Below, one piece after another: positions 1-4,070 of a stretch of DNA of 7,854 nt; position 1 is the stretch's first letter, and each line of letters opens with the position of its first letter. Source of the DNA: Candidatus Omnitrophota bacterium (lineage in GTDB: Bacteria; Omnitrophota; Gorgyraeia; Duberdicusellales; 4484-171); assembly GCA_023818995.1 (NCBI GenBank), contig JAMWDA010000075.1, positions 1-7,854 on the forward strand, read 5' to 3'. The position numbers were made by a program, and so were the translations under genes. Below the pieces are notes generated by a model, which worked only from the letters and a program-made list of their open reading frames with translations, did not search any database and was not told the DNA's origin.

Positions 1-68
1 AAAAATGCGTGCTGTGCAAAATGTGCGTAAACAACTGCCCTGTGTGCTCTTTTGAGTATCTTGGTTGA
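1..68 (+). CDS. C-terminal end of a 4Fe-4S cluster-binding protein (partial)
   Basis: Only the last 21 codons are in the window, read from base 3 to the TGA at 66-68. They give KCVLCKMCVNNCPVCSFEYLG, that is C-x2-C-x2-C-x3-C-P followed by one more cysteine. The first four cysteines plus proline are the classic bacterial ferredoxin [4Fe-4S] ligand pattern, so the gene product very probably ends in an iron-sulfur cluster-binding segment. The stop lies 11 bases before the GTG of the SufB-like gene and overlaps that gene's ribosome binding site, so the two are likely co-transcribed and translationally coupled. Whether this is a free-standing ferredoxin or the tail of a larger protein, such as a SufC-like ATPase or an oxidoreductase, cannot be decided here. 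The other two forward frames are closed by stops within the first 55 bases. Confidence 0.7.
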   Translation, partial: KCVLCKMCVNNCPVCSFEYLG

Positions 69-72
69 GGGG
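67..72 (+). promoter_or_regulatory. Ribosome binding site deciding the sufB-like start
   Basis: GAGGGG lies 7 bases before the GTG at 80. This favours GTG 80 over the in-frame TTG at 65, which overlaps the Shine-Dalgarno itself. The site overlaps the TGA stop of the upstream gene (66-68), fitting translational coupling. Confidence 0.7.
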
Positions 73-79
73 TATAATA

Positions 80-985
80 GTGGCAGAACTTTTATGTGGG
101 AGAATTGTATTTAAGCAATCTAATATAGCTCATTTAGTGGTCCACAAGAATAAGGTAATAGGGATGAATTCTGTAAAAGGATTGGTTTTAATACCCAAAG
201 AAAAAGAATATGGTATAGAAGCAACAGTAGTTGTAGAGAAAGGAGTAAGAATAGAGAATATGGTTCATCTATGTTTTGGTATATTACCTAAGGAAGGTAT
301 TCAAGAAATTTATATGAAAGTAAGAGTTGAGGATGGGGGAGGAATTAAGTTACTTGCTCATTGTGTTTTCCCTAATGCTGTTAAAATTATTCATAGAATG
401 CAGGCAGATATAGATATAGGTAATAACTCTTACTACGAGTATAACGAAGTTCATTTTCATGGTGAAGAAGGAGGAGTAGAAGTTATCCCTAAGGCAAAGA
501 TTAAGATGGGTAAAAACAGTAGTTTAGTAACTAATTTTTCTTTACTTAAAGGTAGAGTAGGATATTTTGATTTAGATTATGAATCTGAAATTAGGGATAA
601 CTCCACCTTAGAGATGACAGCTAAAATTTATGGTTATGGAGATGATAGAATAAAAATTAGGGAGGTGGGGCATCTTTTAGGTAGGGGTTCCAAAGGAGTA
701 ATTAAGAGTAGAGTTGCGGTAAGAGATAATGCGATAAGTGAGATAATTAATGAGCTTAATGCTACTGCTCCTGAAGCAAAAGGTCATGTGGATTGTATAG
801 AGATTATTCAAGGTAATGCTCAGGCAAAAGCTATACCAATAGTGAATGTTACGAACGAGTTTGCTAAAGTTACCCATGAGGCAGCTATAGGTAGGGTGGA
901 TAAGAAGCAGGTAGAAACTCTTATGTCAAGAGGTTTAGAAGAAGAGGAAGCTATTGATATTGTGGTGAGGGGGATGTTTAAATAA
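80..985 (+). CDS. Short SufB/SufD-family Fe-S cluster assembly scaffold protein
   Basis: A 301-residue SufB/SufD-family protein. In known SUF systems SufB and SufD bind the ATPase SufC and form the cytoplasmic scaffold on which Fe-S clusters are built. Visible family signatures are YNEVHFHGEEGG near residues 121-132, GHVDCIEII at 235-243, and the C-terminal block THEAAIGRVDKKQ followed by LMSRGLEEEEA at about 265-291. Cys239 falls where SufB proteins carry the functional cysteine of the GH(V)xC segment, and His266-Glu267 match the conserved HEA motif. The protein is clearly shorter than the roughly 420-500 residues of E. coli SufB and SufD, because the N-terminal extension is missing. This resembles the minimal SmsB-type scaffolds described from archaea and anaerobes. 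Start GTG 80 is chosen for its GAGGGG site. The upstream neighbour ends in a 4Fe-4S motif, which supports an iron-sulfur role. No SufC, SufS or SufU is visible. Confidence 0.85.
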   Translation: MAELLCGRIVFKQSNIAHLVVHKNKVIGMNSVKGLVLIPKEKEYGIEATVVVEKGVRIENMVHLCFGILPKEGIQEIYMKVRVEDGGGIKLLAHCVFPNAVKIIHRMQADIDIGNNSYYEYNEVHFHGEEGGVEVIPKAKIKMGKNSSLVTNFSLLKGRVGYFDLDYESEIRDNSTLEMTAKIYGYGDDRIKIREVGHLLGRGSKGVIKSRVAVRDNAISEIINELNATAPEAKGHVDCIEIIQGNAQAKAIPIVNVTNEFAKVTHEAAIGRVDKKQVETLMSRGLEEEEAIDIVVRGMFK

Positions 986-1190
986 ATAGCTATTGCTAAG
1001 GTAGATTATATTATCCTAAATTTTCCGTTAGAAACTAAATCTCTTCTTTGCCATGTTTAGTAATCGAGTTTTCTAATACAAATCATTTTAAACTAATAGA
1101 GGAAAGTGCAGGGGGGTATTTTGTTTTAATACTGACTGTCTAAAAAGACTAAGTAGATTATAAATAATAAGCACAATCCTGAAAGCTCGT

Positions 1191-1218
1191 TCTGTGGCAT
1201 AAAATTTATGTAGGCAGA
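1191..1218 (+). repeat. Two-part hairpin in the intergenic region
   Basis: TCTGT (1191-1195) pairs with GCAGA (1214-1218), including one G-U pair. After an internal loop, CATAAA (1198-1203) pairs with TTTATG (1205-1210). It is likely to form in RNA but has no assigned function. Confidence 0.4.
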
Positions 1219-1312
1219 AACCTCCCCTACTAAACTCATATTTAAGTTCTTTGACGCGATTTTCTGAAGAGTTTTCCCTCGGTGGATCATTTAGATTTCT
1301 AACCCAGGAAGT

Positions 1313-1377
1313 TTTAATCTGCTAACGTATATACTTTACCACAGATTAAATTCTAATAGAAAATTGGGGTTTAATCT
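1313..1377 (+). repeat. Three-segment inverted repeat with mutually exclusive pairings
   Basis: TTTAATCTG (1313-1321) is perfectly complementary to CAGATTAAA (1342-1350). The middle segment AGATTAAA (1343-1350) is equally complementary to TTTAATCT at 1370-1377. Only one pairing can form at a time, which is the geometry of an RNA switch. No T-run marks either form as a terminator, so function is unproven. Confidence 0.4.
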
Positions 1378-1390
1378 TTATTAATCCTTT

Positions 1391-1423
1391 GGGAGAGGGG
1401 ACACAATTTCTATTCCCGTTCCC
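1391..1423 (+). repeat. GC-rich hairpin just upstream of the first pilus-region promoter
   Basis: Bases 1391-1401 (gggagagggga) pair with 1413-1423 (ttcccgttccc) over 11 positions, with two G-U pairs and one A-G mismatch, around an 11-base loop. It ends 20 bases before the -35 hexamer at 1444. The bases after it (ttgccattatt) are only weakly T-rich. It could mark the 3' end of an upstream transcript, but it is not a canonical intrinsic terminator. Confidence 0.4.
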
Positions 1424-1443
1424 TTGCCATTATTAGATTGTGT

Positions 1444-1471
1444 TTGACAATAGTGGTGAAGAAAGTATAAT
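1444..1471 (+). promoter_or_regulatory. Sigma-70-type promoter for the coiled-coil and prepilin genes
   Basis: TTGACA (1444-1449), a 16-base spacer, then TATAAT (1466-1471): both hexamers match consensus exactly. Transcription would start near 1477-1479, about 10 bases before ATG 1488. This argues that a possible upstream GTG at 1440, which lies inside the promoter, is not the start of the following gene. Confidence 0.8.
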
Positions 1472-1487
1472 TTTAGATAAGAATATA

Positions 1488-1943
1488 ATGAGACAAAAAT
1501 TAAAAAGGTGGTTATTTATATTTTACTTATGTGTAGATATTTTTTGTTTTTTTAATGGCTATGCTCAAGTAACAGAGAATGATTTGATTTTTCACCAAGA
1601 TAAGAGTAAGATATCTTCTCTTTTACAGGAGATAAACGAGCAGAAAAAAGTTATTGCAATACTTAAAGAAAAGTTAGAGATAGCTTTAAAAGATAAAGAG
1701 AATTTATCTAAATCATTAGAGGAAGCAAATAAGAAGATAATTGAACTACAAACTCAATTACAGAAGGATTATACTAATACTTATCCTACAGATAAACAGG
1801 AAGAAAAGTTATCTAAGGATATTTTAGAGGATTTTGTGAAAATTTTGAATAAGGAAAATAAAGATATAGAAGAGCTATCTAAGTTAATTAAAGATATTAT
1901 TGATAAATACAGTAAATTACCAAAAGTTTCCTCATCAAGATAA
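1488..1943 (+). CDS. Small exported or membrane-anchored coiled-coil protein heading the pilus region
   Basis: A 151-residue protein of unrecognised family. Residues 1-8 are positively charged (MRQKLKRW) and are followed by a hydrophobic stretch to about residue 24, ending FFNGYAQ. This is a plausible Sec signal peptide with cleavage after Ala26, or otherwise an N-terminal anchor. The rest is very rich in Lys, Glu, Leu and Ile, with a heptad-like pattern from about residue 40 to 95 and again from about 103 to 142, so a long coiled coil is expected. ATG 1488 is chosen over the in-frame GTG at 1440 because the latter lies within the promoter and would place 16 residues before the signal peptide. 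There is no good Shine-Dalgarno. It is 30 bases ahead of the first prepilin gene, so a periplasmic role with the pilus is a reasonable inference only. Confidence 0.65.
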   Translation: MRQKLKRWLFIFYLCVDIFCFFNGYAQVTENDLIFHQDKSKISSLLQEINEQKKVIAILKEKLEIALKDKENLSKSLEEANKKIIELQTQLQKDYTNTYPTDKQEEKLSKDILEDFVKILNKENKDIEELSKLIKDIIDKYSKLPKVSSSR

Positions 1944-1971
1944 GCCCTAATTTTATAATCATTTCTTGATG
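1933..1971 (+). repeat. Inverted repeat bridging the coiled-coil stop and the fimT-like start
   Basis: CATCAAGA (1933-1940) and TCTTGATG (1964-1971) are perfect reverse complements separated by 23 bases containing the TAA stop (1941-1943). The hairpin ends three bases before GTG 1974, which lacks a good Shine-Dalgarno. It might influence coupling between the two genes; no T-run follows, so it is not a standard terminator. Confidence 0.4.
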
Positions 1972-1973
1972 CT

Positions 1974-2498
1974 GTGCGTAGATTAAATCCCTTTAAGAAA
2001 AGTTTTTCTACTTTCACCATAATTGAAATGATTATGGTGATAACTATTTTGAGTATACTGTTAATTTTAGCAGTAAATAGGTTCTCTTTCTATTATGGAG
2101 TAAAGTTAGAGCTTGCCGGTAAGAAGTTGGTTGCTGATATACGTTATGTTCAAACATTAGCTATTGCTGAGCATAGGGAACTATATATTGAATTTATCCC
2201 CTCTTTAAATAAATACGAAGTTTATAGGAAAGATTTAGGTAGTAAGATGTATTATGTGCATCCTTATACTAAAGGAGATTTTATTGTTGATTTCTCCCTT
2301 GATAGTGAATTTAAAGGAATTAGTTTAAATAGTGCTTCTTTTGATGGAACGAATATTTTAAGGTTCAGTAGTTTGGGAGAACCAAAAAACGGTAACGGTA
2401 ATCCTCTCTCAGAAGAAGGTATTATAGTTTTGAATTATAAAGATAATCAAGTTAAAGTGGTGGTTTATCCTAAAACAGGTTTTTGTAAGTTAGATTAA
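1974..2498 (+). CDS. Type IV pilin-like minor pilin, FimT/GspH type
   Basis: A 174-residue prepilin-like protein. A short basic leader (MRRLNPFKKSFST) precedes the class III signal core FTIIEMIMVITILSILLILA, so processing is expected between Thr13 and Phe14, leaving Glu18 as the conserved mature E5. Canonical prepilins have Gly at -1; here it is Thr. The segment after the hydrophobic helix, LAGKKLVADIRYVQTLAIAE at about 43-62, resembles the GspH/FimT pattern, followed by a beta-rich globular domain. In known systems these minor pilins help prime pilus or pseudopilus assembly. GTG 1974 is the only usable start, because an in-frame TAA at 1956-1958 lies just upstream. It is first of three consecutive prepilin genes in the usual FimT-PilV-PilW order. 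Type IV pilus versus type II secretion cannot be separated from this gene alone. Confidence 0.82.
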   Translation: MRRLNPFKKSFSTFTIIEMIMVITILSILLILAVNRFSFYYGVKLELAGKKLVADIRYVQTLAIAEHRELYIEFIPSLNKYEVYRKDLGSKMYYVHPYTKGDFIVDFSLDSEFKGISLNSASFDGTNILRFSSLGEPKNGNGNPLSEEGIIVLNYKDNQVKVVVYPKTGFCKLD

Positions 2499-2516
2499 AA
2501 TAGGTTCTTATTAAGG

Positions 2517-3029
2517 ATGGTATTAAGAGTAAGAAGAAGTTTAACTTTGGTGGAATTAATAGTAACGATTGTAGTATTTGGTTTAGCTATCCCTGTACTT
2601 TTGTTATCTTTAAGTGAAGTCACGCATAAACTCGCCAATGCAGAGTTAGTCTTTTCTGCTACAATTTTAGGTAGAGGCATTTTAGAAGAGATTATTAGTA
2701 AGAGGTTTGATGAGAATACTACTTCTCCCTGGAGTTCTAATTTAGGTTACGAATCTTTAACTTATGGTTTAGATAGTAGTAGTTGGGAGGATAGTAGCAA
2801 TTATGGTAATTGGGACGATATTGATGATTTCAATGGTTTTACTCAAAATAATATTTCCGGATTTAGTGGTTTTTCTCGTTCGGTAACAGTTTACTATGTT
2901 GACCCTGATAATTCTAACTTGGATACACCTCAAGACTACCAGACAAACTATAAAAGAATAGATGTGGTAGTTAGTCATAGCCTTTTGGGTAATATGTATT
3001 TTTCTGTTATTCTAAGTAGTGAATTTTAA
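2517..3029 (+). CDS. Type IV pilin-like minor pilin, PilV/GspI type
   Basis: A 170-residue prepilin-like protein. The leader MVLRVRRS is followed by LTLVELIVTIVVFGLAIPVL, a class III prepilin core with processing expected at Ser8-Leu9 and Glu13 as E5. As in both neighbouring pilins, the usual -1 Gly is missing (Ser here). The part after the helix (SEVTHKLANAELVFSATILG, then ILEEIISKRFDE) fits GspI/PilV-type proteins, in which a run of small and acidic residues precedes a globular domain. The central region is rich in Ser, Asn, Asp and Trp (about 70-115), which probably varies with surface function. It starts 18 bases after the fimT-like stop; an AAGG stretch abuts the ATG but is too close to serve as a normal Shine-Dalgarno. 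Assignment to PilV/GspI rests on gene order and the N-terminus. Confidence 0.78.
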   Translation: MVLRVRRSLTLVELIVTIVVFGLAIPVLLLSLSEVTHKLANAELVFSATILGRGILEEIISKRFDENTTSPWSSNLGYESLTYGLDSSSWEDSSNYGNWDDIDDFNGFTQNNISGFSGFSRSVTVYYVDPDNSNLDTPQDYQTNYKRIDVVVSHSLLGNMYFSVILSSEF

Positions 3030-3036
3030 AGTTCAT

Positions 3037-3552
3037 ATGCGTTTAAATAAAGCCATTACTCTTATTGAATTAGTTATAGTTATCACTGTTTTAGGATTAT
3101 CTTTTGCTGTTTTAGGTAATTACATATGGCAGGTAGTGGAGAGTTTTAAATTAGTAGCTCATCGCCAGGATATCTCAACTCAAGCTAAATTGGCTTTGGA
3201 TTGGTTAGTTAGAGATATAAGGGAGATAAAAGCAGAAGGTCAGTTTCCTTGTATAAGTGAAGCTTGTGTAGCTAAGATTGTTTTTACTAATGTTAACGAT
3301 GAAGAGATTACTTACCAGTTAGAAGAAGATAAAATTATGAGGAATAATTCTCCCCTGTGTTTAGGGGTGAATAACTTACAATTCACTTATAGGGATGAGA
3401 AGAATCATGTCCTTAATTCGGGAGATAATTGTCTTATCGATGAACAAAAAGGGAGAGTATTTTCTATAGGTATTGATATTTCTTTTATTCAATATGGAGA
3501 ACCGTATAGTGTTTATTCATTAGTAACTTTAAGAAATATGAGGATGAGATAA
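3037..3552 (+). CDS. Type IV pilin-like minor pilin, PilW/GspJ type
   Basis: A 171-residue prepilin-like protein. With ATG 3037 the leader is MRLNKA, followed by ITLIELVIVITVLGLSFAVL. Processing is expected at Ala6-Ile7, with Glu11 as E5 and Ala instead of Gly at -1. The following segment, including ISTQAKLALDWLVRDIREI at about 49-67, is typical of GspJ/PilW proteins, where a helix with a conserved Arg-Asp pair follows the transmembrane spine. Four cysteines are visible, one pair in PCISEAC (about 73-79) and others near 109 and 127, so disulfides are possible. An in-frame GTG at 3019 would overlap the previous gene by 11 bases and lengthen the leader; ATG 3037, seven bases after the preceding stop, is preferred. 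Neither has a clear Shine-Dalgarno, so coupling to the upstream gene is likely. Confidence 0.8.
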   Translation: MRLNKAITLIELVIVITVLGLSFAVLGNYIWQVVESFKLVAHRQDISTQAKLALDWLVRDIREIKAEGQFPCISEACVAKIVFTNVNDEEITYQLEEDKIMRNNSPLCLGVNNLQFTYRDEKNHVLNSGDNCLIDEQKGRVFSIGIDISFIQYGEPYSVYSLVTLRNMRMR

Positions 3553-3563
3553 TTTAACCTATT

Positions 3564-3609
3564 GTCCACTTCCGAAGTGGACACTGTAGCGTCCACTCCC
3601 GAAGTGGAC
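3564..3609 (+). repeat. Tandem pair of 19-base palindromes between pilW-like and pilX-like genes
   Basis: GTCCACTTCCGAAGTGGAC (3564-3582) is a perfect 9-base inverted repeat around one central C; flanking T and A (3563, 3583) extend it to 10. The second copy, GTCCACTCCCGAAGTGGAC (3591-3609), starts 27 bases later and differs at one base (T to C), which breaks one pair. The pair is more GC-rich than its surroundings and lacks a following T-run. It may be a dispersed palindromic repeat family, a dimer-binding site, or an RNA processing or stabilising hairpin pair. Confidence 0.85.
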
Positions 3610-3623
3610 AAAGAAGGTAAATA

Positions 3624-3965
3624 ATGGGTAAAGGACAAGTTTTAGTAATGGTGGTTATTTTTATTGCTATCGCTGGTATTATCAGTATGTTCTTAGCTAT
3701 ACTTTTAAATATAGAACTTTTTTCAGGAGCAAAAACGTATAGGTCAGAATTAGCTTTCTATACCACAGATAGCGGGGTAGCTAGAGCAAAACAATTAGCT
3801 AAATCTACTCAGGATTGTTCTTTTTTAGAAGGTAAAGAGTATTTAGAAGAAAGTTATCATATCCCTCCTACAGGTAAAAACACGTTCTCTTATAAGATAT
3901 ATTGTACTCAAAGCGAAGATAAGATTATTATAACCGTGGGGAGTATAAGTGCTATCTTAGAATAG
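3624..3965 (+). CDS. PilX-like minor pilin, short form
   Basis: A 113-residue protein with an N-terminal hydrophobic helix. After the start MGKGQ comes VLVMVVIFIAIAGIISMFLA (about 6-25), which would serve as a prepilin-like spine with possible processing at Gly4-Gln5. The mature fifth residue would be Met rather than Glu, as is common in PilX/GspK-type minor pilins. AFYTTDSGVARAK (about 45-57) matches the family pattern in which an alanine-rich, aromatic and acidic segment follows the helix of PilX N-terminal-domain proteins. The rest is short, with cysteines near 64 and 94, so it lacks the long globular domain seen in GspK. It has a good ribosome binding site (GAAGG at 3613-3617, six bases before ATG). 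It follows the FimT, PilV and PilW types, which is the expected place for PilX. Confidence 0.65.
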   Translation: MGKGQVLVMVVIFIAIAGIISMFLAILLNIELFSGAKTYRSELAFYTTDSGVARAKQLAKSTQDCSFLEGKEYLEESYHIPPTGKNTFSYKIYCTQSEDKIIITVGSISAILE

Positions 3966-3988
3966 AACATATTGATTGTCAATAACTT

Positions 3989-4002
3989 ATAGTTGGAACT
4001 AT
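3989..4002 (+). promoter_or_regulatory. 14-base palindrome overlapping the -35 of the GNN-protein promoter
   Basis: ATAGTT-GG-AACTAT is a perfect inverted repeat centred on the -35 hexamer TTGGAA (3993-3998). Its position would suit a repressor or activator site. The match is short and AT-rich, so chance is a real alternative. Confidence 0.3.
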
Positions 4003-4022
4003 TTTGTAATATATGGTATAAT
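3993..4022 (+). promoter_or_regulatory. Extended -10 promoter for the GNN-repeat protein gene
   Basis: TTGGAA (3993-3998), an 18-base spacer, and TATAAT (4017-4022), preceded by the extended -10 element TGG (4014-4016). Transcription would start near 4029, giving a leader of about 42 bases that carries the AGGAGGT site at 4060-4066. Confidence 0.7.
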
Positions 4023-4059
4023 AAAAGAGGGATAAATTGCTGATAAAAAGATCGTTAAC

Positions 4060-4066
4060 AGGAGGT
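4060..4066 (+). promoter_or_regulatory. Strong ribosome binding site of the GNN-repeat protein gene
   Basis: AGGAGGT lies four bases before ATG 4071 (five bases after AGGAGG). It is one of only two full-strength Shine-Dalgarno sites in the window, the other preceding pilO, so high expression of this secreted protein is likely. Confidence 0.8.
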
Positions 4067-4070
4067 AATA

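Larger units (their letters stand above)
986..1443. other. 458-base stretch without a convincing gene, rich in inverted repeats
   Basis: No open frame of useful length, tRNA signature or recognisable coding pattern is seen on either strand. The stretch does hold several inverted repeats: ACTAAA/TTTAGT at 1034-1039 and 1056-1061; GTCT-AAAA-AGAC at 1138-1149; AGGGGGG (1110-1116), which can pair with CTCCCCT (1222-1228) to enclose about 105 bases; a two-part hairpin at 1191-1218; TTTAATCTG/CAGATTAAA at 1313-1350; and a GC-rich hairpin at 1391-1423. Together these suggest an untranslated regulatory region or a structured small RNA of unknown family. No canonical T-run terminator for the sufB-like gene is evident. 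I do not recognise a known RNA family. Confidence 0.5.

Noticed and set aside
73..78. TATAAT hexamer just before the sufB-like start
   Set aside because: As a -10 it would put the transcription start downstream of GTG 80, and no acceptable -35 lies 16-18 bases upstream. It is simply the spacer between GAGGGG and the start codon.
1098..1116. GAGGAAAGTGCAGGGGGG resembles the start of the RNase P RNA P4 region (GAGGAAAGTCCGGGC)
   Set aside because: The other conserved RNase P blocks (AGGGTGAAA, GGTAAGAGC, AGCAAACCC, ACAGAA-CCGGCTTA types) are absent downstream, so the likeness is probably chance. A covariance-model search would settle it.
1251..1256. TTGACG as a -35 hexamer
   Set aside because: No -10-like hexamer occurs 16-18 bases downstream; the bases there are cytosine-rich.
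1100..1430. Possible 6S-like long hairpin RNA
   Set aside because: The arms AGGGGGG/CTCCCCT and inner hairpins are suggestive, but I could not assemble the closing stem and central bubble typical of 6S RNA, and no promoter is clear at its 5' side.
3019..3036. GTG 3019 as start of the PilW-like gene
   Set aside because: It overlaps the previous gene by 11 bases and only lengthens the leader; ATG 3037 gives a normal short prepilin leader.
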